Of a DNA stretch of 6,564 nt, positions 1 through 6,078 are shown piece after piece (the stretch's first letter is position 1; every line of letters begins with the position of its first letter). The stretch is from an uncultured Clostridia bacterium (GTDB lineage Bacteria > Bacillota > Clostridia > TANB77 > CAG-508), in the NCBI GenBank assembly GCA_947632745.1, contig CANRQH010000073.1, positions 1-6,564 of the forward strand, read 5' to 3'. Below the pieces are notes generated by a model, which worked only from the letters and a program-made list of their open reading frames with translations, did no database searches and was not told the origin of the DNA. Position numbers and translations under genes: made by a program.

Positions 1-7
1 AATTCAA

Positions 8-55
8 AAAATCTCTAATCCTTTGCTATTGTTAAGGACTAGAGATTTTACTCTT
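8..55 (+). terminator. Intrinsic terminator of an upstream gene, possibly bidirectional
   Basis: Bases 8-23 pair with 34-49 in a 16-position stem with one A·C mismatch (18/39) and a 10-nt loop (24-33). On the + strand the stem runs into a broken T-rich tract (TTTTACTCTTTT). On the - strand it would be followed by a clean run of six T (complement of 6-11), so it could also serve a converging gene. The gene it ends lies outside the window. Confidence 0.75.
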
Positions 56-70
56 TTAAAAGTGTTTAAG

Positions 71-99
71 TTGAGAACAAAACTATGATAACATAAAAT
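71..99 (+). promoter_or_regulatory. Candidate distal sigma-A promoter
   Basis: A TTGAGA -35 box (71-76) and a TAAAAT -10 box (94-99) are separated by 17 bp, each matching five of six consensus bases. It lies just after the upstream terminator and about 190 bp before the GT4 start. AT-rich DNA yields such matches by chance, so it ranks below the box pair at 162-190. Confidence 0.4.
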
Positions 100-161
100 C
101 TTAATAATGTCAATAAAAAAGAACGAAATTTTTTTGATGGTAGGGAGAATAACAAAAATTG

Positions 162-190
162 TTGAAATTTGTAAAAAAATATGGTATAAT
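162..190 (+). promoter_or_regulatory. Sigma-A promoter of the glycosyltransferase unit
   Basis: TTGAAA (162-167) and a perfect TATAAT (185-190) are separated by exactly 17 bp. A TG dinucleotide at 182-183 gives an extended -10 (TGGTATAAT). An A/T-rich stretch upstream could act as an UP element. Transcription would begin near 197, leaving a leader of about 90 nt before the GT4 start. No riboswitch-like fold or operator stood out in that leader. Confidence 0.75.
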
Positions 191-238
191 GAAATCTACA
201 TAAAAGAGAAAAAATCTAAAAGAAAAGTAATATTTCAC

Positions 239-288
239 ATTTATTTGTGTCTTCCAAGCGAAGCGAGAAAGGAATGAAATTTATTATG
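239..288 (+). repeat. Leader repeat, copy 1 (translation start of GT4)
   Basis: This segment aligns without gaps to 1475-1524, with 40 of 50 bases identical by my count and 31 of 38 over the 3' part. Both copies contain CAAGC, AGAAAGGAATG and a second in-frame ATG 12 nt after the first. Similarity stops at the second ATG, so the repeat is a translation-start cassette and does not reflect similarity of the encoded proteins. Confidence 0.7.
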
Positions 289-1461
289 AAAGTAGTATTC
301 TATTCAAATTTTTTAACACATCATCAAGTACCATTTTGCTTAGAAATGCAAAAAAGATTAGGAGAGGACTTTAAATTTGTATCAACAGTAAAAATATTTA
401 AATGGAGATTAGATTTAGGATTTAAAGACCTAGATCAAGAATATGATTTTGTAGTAAGGGCATATGAAAGTGAAGAAATGAAAGAAAAAGCATTAAAACT
501 TGCGACAGAAAGTGATGTTGTAATAATTGGCTCTATTACAGATGAATATATTATAGAGAGATTAAAACAAGACAAAATTACTTTTAGATACAGATACAGA
601 GTATTTATTTTTCCAGATGGATTTTTTAAAACAGTATTTAATAAAGAAAAAATGAAATTAGCTTTTGATAGACACATAAAATACAGAAAGAATAAAAACT
701 TATATTTACTAACAGCAAATGGATATGGAGCAAATGATTTTAATTTTTTAGGACTATATAAAGATAAAATTTATAAATGGGGATACTTTTTAGAAACAAA
801 TCATTATGACATTGAAAAATTAATAGAAGAAAAAGAAAAAAATGAGAAAATTCAAATTGTATGGGTTGCAAGATTTATAAAATGGAAGCATCCAGAAGTA
901 GTTATAAAATTAGCTAAAAAGTTAAAAAAACAAAATTACAATTTTGAAATAAAGATGTTAGGCACAGGTGTGCTTGAAGAAAAAATAAAAAAGAAAATAA
1001 TAAAAAACAATTTACAAGATGTTGTAACAGTTGTAGGACAAGTTCCAAGTGATAAAGTTAAAGATTATTATGAAAAAGCAAATATTTTTATTGCAACAAG
1101 TGGAAGCAATGAAGGTTGGGGAGCTGTAGTAAATGAATCAATGAATGCAGGATGTGCAGTTATAGCAAATCAAAAAATGGGGTCAGTTCCATTTTTAGTA
1201 AAACATAATGAAAATGGACTTATGTACAATTCATTTAAAGAATTAGAAAATAATGTTAAACTTGTTATTGAAAATAAAGAATTAAGAAAAAAATTATCAA
1301 TAAATGCATACAAATACATAACAGAAAAGTGGACAGCAAGTACAGCTGCAGAAAATTTAATAAATTTATTTGAATCAATTGTAAATAATAAGAAGTATGA
1401 AATAAACGAAGGACCAGCAAGTAAAGCAGAAAAATACAAAAAAGAGATAAATAAAGGTTAG
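286..1461 (+). CDS. Glycosyltransferase family 4 (GT-B fold)
   Basis: A predicted retaining, nucleotide-sugar-dependent glycosyltransferase of 391 residues, a normal length for GT4. It is probably cytosolic or membrane-associated and acts in synthesis of a surface polysaccharide or glycolipid; donor and acceptor cannot be told from sequence. The C-terminal Rossmann domain starts near residue 190 with a VWVARF-x-KWKHP segment. The EX7E signature is E276 and E284 (NEGWGAVVNE), followed by MNAG and GCAVIAN, the usual donor-binding region. The N-terminal acceptor domain begins with MKVVFYSNF. The C-terminal tail is basic. ATG 286 is chosen because the Shine-Dalgarno AGAAAGGA (266-273) abuts the earlier in-frame ATG 274 with no spacing but lies 12 nt before 286. 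A GTG at 247 would add 13 residues that are unlike the family. The GT2 gene follows after 60 nt, probably in the same transcript. It ends in TAG. Confidence 0.88.
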   Translation: MKVVFYSNFLTHHQVPFCLEMQKRLGEDFKFVSTVKIFKWRLDLGFKDLDQEYDFVVRAYESEEMKEKALKLATESDVVIIGSITDEYIIERLKQDKITFRYRYRVFIFPDGFFKTVFNKEKMKLAFDRHIKYRKNKNLYLLTANGYGANDFNFLGLYKDKIYKWGYFLETNHYDIEKLIEEKEKNEKIQIVWVARFIKWKHPEVVIKLAKKLKKQNYNFEIKMLGTGVLEEKIKKKIIKNNLQDVVTVVGQVPSDKVKDYYEKANIFIATSGSNEGWGAVVNESMNAGCAVIANQKMGSVPFLVKHNENGLMYNSFKELENNVKLVIENKELRKKLSINAYKYITEKWTASTAAENLINLFESIVNNKKYEINEGPASKAEKYKKEINKG

Positions 1462-1474
1462 TTTGAAATAAATA

Positions 1475-1524
1475 ATTTATATGTACCTTGCAAGCAAAAC
1501 CAGAAAGGAATGGAATTTTATATG
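1475..1524 (+). repeat. Leader repeat, copy 2 (translation start of GT2)
   Basis: This is the second copy of the segment at 239-288, lying in the 60-nt gap between the two glycosyltransferase genes. It carries the same AGAAAGGAATG block and the same tandem in-frame ATGs (1510 and 1522). The two downstream genes belong to different fold classes, so shared ancestry of the coding regions does not explain the similarity. Confidence 0.7.
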
Positions 1525-2595
1525 GACAAAATTTCTATAATAATACCAGTGTATAATGTAGAAAAATATATACATACAAGTATAGAATCTGTTTTAAATC
1601 AAACTTATAGTAATTTAGAAATAATATTAGTTGATGATGGTACAAAAGATAATTGTGGTAAAATTTGTGATGAATATAAGAAAAAGGATAATAGAATAAA
1701 AGTAATTCATCAAGAAAACATGGGATTAGCAGAAGCTAGGAATTCTGGAATGAAAATTGCAACTGGAAAATATATTATGTTCTTAGATTCAGACGATTTC
1801 TATGAAAAAAATTCTTGTGAAGTATTATATAATGAAATTACAAAAAGAGATGCTGATTTTGTAATTGGAAATTATATACATGTTGACACAGAGGGAAACA
1901 AATGGGAAAATCCATTATTTGACGCTAAAATATATACAAACTTTAAATTATCTATAAGAGATTACCAAAAATCTTTTTTTGTAATGAATTCTGTTGTATG
2001 GAACAAAATTTATAAAAGAGAATTTATTGAAAAAATGAATTTAAAATTTATTAAAGGAACACTTGCTGAAGATGCGATTTTCTCAACTTTTTGCTATGTA
2101 CATTCAAATAATGCATATTTCATAAATGACATAGTATATAATTATAGACAAAATGCAGCCAATTCAACAATTTCAACTACTTGTACTAAAAAATACTTTG
2201 AAAAAATAGATGAAGCATATAAATTAATATTTGAAAATTTTGAAACCACTAATAATATAGGATTTTACAGATATTTTTATGCTAGAATTATGCCATATTT
2301 ATTGTGCAAAATAATTGACTCAGAAGCATTAGAAACTGATGAAGAAAAAATAGATGTAATAAAAATGCTAAAATGGTTTTTCAAACAAAAAGAAGAATAT
2401 GATGTGTATGTAGTAAATGAAATGTTAAATGAAATAGTAAATAACATTTTAGAAGAAAATTATGAAAATGCTTTAAAAAAGATTGAAGAGGCAAGTCAGT
2501 ATAGAAAAAAAATAAGTTGTGTAAAAGCAGAAAAAATGTATGCACCAAATCAAGAATTATATAAGCATATGTCTGAAAACGACTATAAATACTAA
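1522..2595 (+). CDS. Glycosyltransferase family 2 (GT-A fold)
   Basis: A predicted inverting glycosyltransferase of 357 residues that transfers a sugar from a nucleotide-diphospho donor, probably onto a lipid-linked or growing surface glycan. The N-terminus has the classic GT2 start (ISIIIPVYNVE, residues 4-14). VDDG (37-40) binds the nucleotide, DSDD (89-92) is the metal-binding DXD-type motif, and an ED pair (183-184, LAEDAIF) fits the catalytic-base region. The second half (about 200-357) is helical and charged with no domain I recognise. It has no clear membrane span, so it would work at the inner face of the membrane. Start choice: ATG 1522 gives the usual family N-terminus; ATG 1510 touches the Shine-Dalgarno AGAAAGGA (1502-1509) with no spacing. 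It is followed by a double terminator and so ends the transcription unit. The substrate is unknown. Confidence 0.9.
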   Translation: MDKISIIIPVYNVEKYIHTSIESVLNQTYSNLEIILVDDGTKDNCGKICDEYKKKDNRIKVIHQENMGLAEARNSGMKIATGKYIMFLDSDDFYEKNSCEVLYNEITKRDADFVIGNYIHVDTEGNKWENPLFDAKIYTNFKLSIRDYQKSFFVMNSVVWNKIYKREFIEKMNLKFIKGTLAEDAIFSTFCYVHSNNAYFINDIVYNYRQNAANSTISTTCTKKYFEKIDEAYKLIFENFETTNNIGFYRYFYARIMPYLLCKIIDSEALETDEEKIDVIKMLKWFFKQKEEYDVYVVNEMLNEIVNNILEENYENALKKIEEASQYRKKISCVKAEKMYAPNQELYKHMSENDYKY

Positions 2596-2628
2596 AATTA
2601 TATAAGAATATGTTTTAAAATGAAAATA

Positions 2629-2683
2629 TAAAAAAAGTCATTTTATTGTTATTAGTATCTTAGCAATAAAATGACTTTTTAAA
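2629..2683 (+). terminator. First of two tandem terminators after GT2 (bidirectional)
   Basis: Bases 2632-2648 pair perfectly with 2664-2680 (17 bp). Three more pairs, including one G·U, extend the stem to 2651/2661 and leave a 9-nt loop. The right arm ends in TTTTT and the left arm begins with a run of A, so the hairpin reads as a terminator on both strands, although no convergent gene lies here. Confidence 0.85.
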
Positions 2684-2719
2684 TTAGGCTTTTCCGTAAG
2701 AGAAACGCCTAATTTTTTT
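2681..2719 (+). terminator. Second tandem terminator, strong T-tract
   Basis: AAATTAGGC (2681-2689) pairs with GCCTAATTT (2707-2715). After one mismatch (2690/2706), four more pairs (2691-2694 with 2702-2705) leave a 7-nt loop. Seven T (2713-2719) follow. It starts on the base after the first hairpin and isolates the glycosyltransferase unit from the ABC operon. Confidence 0.85.
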
Positions 2720-2740
2720 GTGAAAATTTTGTGAAACATA

Positions 2741-2769
2741 TTTACAATAAAGAATATAAATGATAAGAT
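2741..2769 (+). promoter_or_regulatory. Candidate sigma-A promoter of the Gld-type ABC operon
   Basis: TTTACA (2741-2746, five of six consensus bases) and TAAGAT (2764-2769, four of six) have a 17-bp spacer, and TG at 2761-2762 makes an extended -10. It lies just after the tandem terminators and would start transcription near 2776, giving a leader of about 30 nt. The -10 is weak, so neighbouring A/T-rich hexamers remain possible. Confidence 0.5.
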
Positions 2770-2805
2770 GATAAAAAATCAAAGAATAGTAAGGAGGAAA
2801 CATTT

Positions 2806-3750
2806 GTGATTGAAGTAAAAAATGTCACCAAAAAGTACGGAAGCTTTGTAGCCGTAAATGATATTAGCTTTAACATAAAAGATGGAGAAGTAGTTGGATT
2901 TTTAGGTCCAAATGGAGCAGGAAAAAGTACAACTATGAATGTTATAACAGGTTATATAGAACAAACAGAAGGAAATGTTATAGTTAATGGTTTTGACACA
3001 ATAAAAAAAGCCAAAAAAGCAAAGAAAGAAATTGGATACATGCCAGAGGGGGTGCCTTTATATACTGATTTAACAGTAAAAGAATTTGTTACATATATGG
3101 CAGAATTAAGAAAAGTAGAAAGAAAAATAAAAAAACAAAAAGTCCAAGAAGTATTAAAGGAAACAGGTTTAGACACAATGCAAAATAAACTTATAAAAAA
3201 TTTATCAAGAGGACAAAAACAAAGAGTAAGTTTAGCTGGAACATTAGTAGGAGACCCTAAAGTTATAATATTAGATGAACCTACAGTTGGATTAGATCCT
3301 AAGCAAATAACAGAAATAAGAAGTTTAATTAAAAATTTAGGAAAAAAACATACTGTAATTTTAAGTTCACACATACTTTCAGAAGTTAGTCAAATATGTG
3401 ATAGAGTAATTATAATAAACAAAGGTAAGATTGTTGCAGAAGATACACCAGACAACCTAGAAAAGAAAGTATCAAATAAAAATATAATATATGTAACAGT
3501 TGAAGATAATGAAAATAAAGTAGATAAAGTAGCAAATAAAATTAATGGTATAAAATCTATAAAATTAGTAAAAACAAACGAAGATAAAACAAAACAATAC
3601 GAAATTTCAGGAGAAGACGGCATTAACTTAAACAAAATTATCTTTAGTGAATTCGCTAAAGAAAATATTACAATTTTTGAAATGAAAAAGCCAGAAGCAA
3701 CTCTAGAAGATGCATTTATGAAAATAATAAGAGAAGGAGGGGATAAATAA
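2806..3750 (+). CDS. Gld-type ABC transporter, ATP-binding protein
   Basis: The cytosolic ATPase subunit (314 residues) of an ABC-2-type transporter, expected to dimerise and drive the permease encoded next. Visible motifs: Walker A GPNGAGKST (34-42), a Q-loop region with IGYMPE-x-VPLY (76-86) carrying PE where many ABC proteins have PQ, ABC signature LSRGQ (133-137), Walker B VIILDE (153-158), D-loop VGLDP (161-165) and switch histidine H189 (SSH). A C-terminal regulatory domain (about 225-310) ends in TLEDAF, typical of ABC-2 and GldA-like ATPases. It starts at GTG 2806, eight bases after a strong AAGGAGG (2791-2797). Its stop overlaps the permease start by one base (TAATG), indicating translational coupling. 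The family is named after gliding-motility GldA, but homologues are common in non-gliding bacteria and the transported substrate is unknown. Confidence 0.92.
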   Translation: MIEVKNVTKKYGSFVAVNDISFNIKDGEVVGFLGPNGAGKSTTMNVITGYIEQTEGNVIVNGFDTIKKAKKAKKEIGYMPEGVPLYTDLTVKEFVTYMAELRKVERKIKKQKVQEVLKETGLDTMQNKLIKNLSRGQKQRVSLAGTLVGDPKVIILDEPTVGLDPKQITEIRSLIKNLGKKHTVILSSHILSEVSQICDRVIIINKGKIVAEDTPDNLEKKVSNKNIIYVTVEDNENKVDKVANKINGIKSIKLVKTNEDKTKQYEISGEDGINLNKIIFSEFAKENITIFEMKKPEATLEDAFMKIIREGGDK

Positions 3751-4433
3751 TGGGGGCAGTAATAAAAAAAGAATTAAGAAATTATTTTTTATCACCAATA
3801 GGCTATATAGTAATAGGAATTTTCTTAATTGCATTTAGTAGTTTCTTTTATTTAACTACAATATATGAATCAAGAGCAGATTTAACCTATTTATTCTATT
3901 ACACAGCATTATATGGTTTAATGTTTATCACTCCACTTCTTACAATGTGGACATTTGCAGGAGAAAGAAAAACAGGGACAGATCAGCTTATCTTAACAGC
4001 TCCAGTAGGAATGTTGGGAGTTGTTGTAGCTAAATTTATAGCAGCTTTACTTTTAATTATTATACCTGTAATTTTTACACTTATGTATTTTGGAATTTTA
4101 TGTTTTTTTGAAGTTCCAAATATTCCATTATATCTAACATCAATGTTAGGATTTATATTACTTTCAATGGCATACATATCTTTTGGAGTATTAGCATCAA
4201 GCCTTACAGAATCTCCAATTATTGCTGGAATATTAACATTTGCATTTGTATTTGCAGCAACATGGATTCCATTGTTAGTTGAGAGTTTATCAGGATTATC
4301 ATTAATGGATAAATTTACAAGCTTTTTATATGGTCAAATAGATATTGCAACTGTAATTTTATTCTTAAGCATTACAATATTATGCATTTTAATTACAATG
4401 ATAATTATGCAAAGAAGAAAGAGCATAAAATAG
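3750..4433 (+). CDS. Gld-type ABC transporter, ABC-2 permease (GldF-like)
   Basis: An integral membrane permease of 227 residues, the usual size for GldF-like proteins. About six hydrophobic spans are visible, near residues 16-37, 46-67, 88-118, 126-150, 154-178 and 199-220. The N-terminal segment ELRNYFLSPIGYI (8-20) and the loop FAGERKTGTDQLILTAP (69-85) are hallmarks of this family; the loop follows the second span and probably contacts the ATPase. The start ATG overlaps the TAA of the upstream gene by one base, with GGAGG (3736-3740) inside the upstream gene as ribosome-binding site. The end is basic (QRRKSIK), consistent with a cytosolic C-terminus. It works with the preceding ATPase and the following GldG-like subunit; the substrate is not known. 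Confidence 0.9.
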   Translation: MGAVIKKELRNYFLSPIGYIVIGIFLIAFSSFFYLTTIYESRADLTYLFYYTALYGLMFITPLLTMWTFAGERKTGTDQLILTAPVGMLGVVVAKFIAALLLIIIPVIFTLMYFGILCFFEVPNIPLYLTSMLGFILLSMAYISFGVLASSLTESPIIAGILTFAFVFAATWIPLLVESLSGLSLMDKFTSFLYGQIDIATVILFLSITILCILITMIIMQRRKSIK

Positions 4434-4448
4434 AAAGGAGAGAAAACA

Positions 4449-5999
4449 TTGAATAATAAAAATAAAAATATGCCAGTAAAAGTTAAAAATAACAATAAAG
4501 AAAAAGAAAAATTTGGAACAAGATTTATAAATACAATAAAAAAGAAATGGCTAATAAGTGGAACAAACACAGTTCTTTTAATTGCGATATTAATTGCAAT
4601 AACAATATTATTAAATAAAGTTGTTGGTTCATTTGATTTAACACCTATAGATTGTACATCAAATAAAGAATATACATTAACAAAAGAAAGTAAAGATAGA
4701 GTTAAGGATTTAGAAAATAATATAAATATATACCTTGCAGGTTATAATGAAGAAGATGTAACCATTTCATTAATAAAACAATATAATAAAGCTAATAGCA
4801 ATATTAATGTTGAAGTAATTGACCTTAATGAAAGAACAGACATTGCAAGCAAATACGAAATATCAAGTAATTCAACTGCAATAGTTGTAGAAAGTGGAGA
4901 AAAATCTAAAGTTTTATATTCAGACGACTTATATACATATGATAATAATTATAATACAATAGATTTAACAGAAGAAAAAATCACTTCTGCAATTATAAAT
5001 GTAGTAAGTGAAAAAGTACCTAATGTTTATTTCCTAGAAGGATATTCTGATTATAGTTTAGATTATGCTGGAGGAATGAGTTATTTAGCTACTTATTTAG
5101 ATGATGAAGTTTTAAAATATGAAACATTAGATATTCTAGTTAAAGGTTCAATTCCAGAAGATTGTAATACATTAGTTATAACAACACCTTCAAAAGACTT
5201 TGATGATTTAACAACAGAAGAAATTATAAAATATATTAATAAAGGTGGAAATATTTTGTGGTTAAATTCAAGCTATCCAGAAAGCCATGAATTAAAAAAT
5301 GTAAATAAAATTTTAGCATTATATGGAGTAGATCCATTTGAAGTAGGATATATTTATGAAACAGATACAGAAAAAACAATTTTAGGATATGCTGGATGCA
5401 TGGTTGAAGACCTAGGAAATAGCGAAATTGATAGAAATTTATCAAAAGCAGTACTTATAAATAGTACAAAAGTAAATATAAATAATGACAAAATCGAAGA
5501 ATTAAATGTAAAACAACAAACAATAATTTCATCAGGGGATACAGCATATTTTAGAAAAAATATATCAAATACATCTAGTTCAACAGATGGAGATGAACAA
5601 GGAAGCTTTACAATTGGAGCAATTTTAACAAAACCTTTAAATGAAGATTCAAAAGAATCTGAAGAAGAAGATAATGAAGAGGAAAATAACGAAGAAGATA
5701 CTTTATCATCAAAACTTGTAATATTTGGAGACAATAACTTTGTTTCAGATATGCAACTTGCAAGTAATATAACTCCAATGTTAGGATTATATAATAATAA
5801 AGATGTTGTTTTAAATTCAATAGCATATTTAACAGACCAAGATGAAGGTATTACAGTTAGAAAAGAACGTGAAGCACAAAGTGACTTTACAGCAACTGAT
5901 GGTCAAAAAGCTATTATAATGAGGGTAATATTTGCAGTTCCAGTAGTAATAATAATAATAGGAATTGTAATTTGGCAAATAAGAAGAAGAAAAAAATAA
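4449..5999 (+). CDS. GldG-like ABC transporter auxiliary protein
   Basis: A membrane-anchored protein of 516 residues with the layout of GldG and ABC_transp_aux proteins: a short basic, Asn-rich cytosolic N-terminus (1-36), a first span (about 37-58), a large extracytoplasmic part, and a C-terminal span (about 488-510) ending in IRRRKK. Near the first span, EYTLTKES (74-81) corresponds to the family's Y-S/T-L-S/T segment. Later VIFGDNNFVSD (424-434) matches the conserved GD-x-x-F patch. Residues 398-417 form an acidic low-complexity stretch just before it. The family is thought to assist the permease, possibly in substrate handling, but the mechanism is not known. The start is TTG 4449, eight bases after AGGAG (4436-4440) and 15 bases after the permease stop, so it is in the same operon. 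Related operons often carry a further DUF4340 gene; none is here, and a terminator follows directly. Confidence 0.85.
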   Translation: MNNKNKNMPVKVKNNNKEKEKFGTRFINTIKKKWLISGTNTVLLIAILIAITILLNKVVGSFDLTPIDCTSNKEYTLTKESKDRVKDLENNINIYLAGYNEEDVTISLIKQYNKANSNINVEVIDLNERTDIASKYEISSNSTAIVVESGEKSKVLYSDDLYTYDNNYNTIDLTEEKITSAIINVVSEKVPNVYFLEGYSDYSLDYAGGMSYLATYLDDEVLKYETLDILVKGSIPEDCNTLVITTPSKDFDDLTTEEIIKYINKGGNILWLNSSYPESHELKNVNKILALYGVDPFEVGYIYETDTEKTILGYAGCMVEDLGNSEIDRNLSKAVLINSTKVNINNDKIEELNVKQQTIISSGDTAYFRKNISNTSSSTDGDEQGSFTIGAILTKPLNEDSKESEEEDNEEENNEEDTLSSKLVIFGDNNFVSDMQLASNITPMLGLYNNKDVVLNSIAYLTDQDEGITVRKEREAQSDFTATDGQKAIIMRVIFAVPVVIIIIGIVIWQIRRRKK

Positions 6000-6005
6000 A
6001 CATAT

Positions 6006-6048
6006 AAAATAAGACTCTTATATATATTTATATAAGAGTCTTATTTTT
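6006..6048 (+). terminator. Intrinsic terminator of the ABC operon
   Basis: Bases 6006-6024 pair with 6029-6047 in a perfect 19-bp stem with a 4-nt loop (TATT), followed by TTTTT at 6044-6048. The A-rich left flank could also make it act on the - strand. It lies only 31 nt before the next ATG, leaving little room for a separate promoter. Confidence 0.9.
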
Positions 6049-6078
6049 AAGAAATATATTTAAGAAAGGGAAGAGCCT

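Noticed and set aside
152..172. Imperfect inverted repeat ACAAA...TTTGT over the -35 region as an operator
   Set aside because: It is short, imperfect and low in complexity in AT-rich DNA, and I recognise no regulator site.
159..203. A 14-codon leader peptide from TTG 159 after GGGAG (143-147)
   Set aside because: It overlaps both boxes of the best promoter (162-190), so it would lie upstream of the main transcription start. Spacing from the purine stretch is also long.
247..285. GTG 247 or ATG 274 as start of the GT4 gene
   Set aside because: The ribosome-binding site AGAAAGGA lies inside the longer frame and touches ATG 274, and the family-like N-terminus (MKVVFYSNF) begins at 286.
197..285. 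Riboswitch or T-box in the glycosyltransferase leader
   Set aside because: The leader is only about 90 nt, A-rich, without a stable hairpin or a T-box sequence.
435..5826. Minus-strand open frames inside the five genes (for example 2952-3374 and 5354-5734)
   Set aside because: They overlap well-supported + strand genes, lack ribosome-binding sites and encode Phe/Leu/Ser-rich shadow sequence typical of reversed AT-rich genes.
286..5999. TGA recoded as tryptophan, as in Mollicutes
   Set aside because: All tryptophans are TGG and no in-frame TGA occurs in the genes. The genes stop with TAA or TAG, so the window gives no evidence for or against it.
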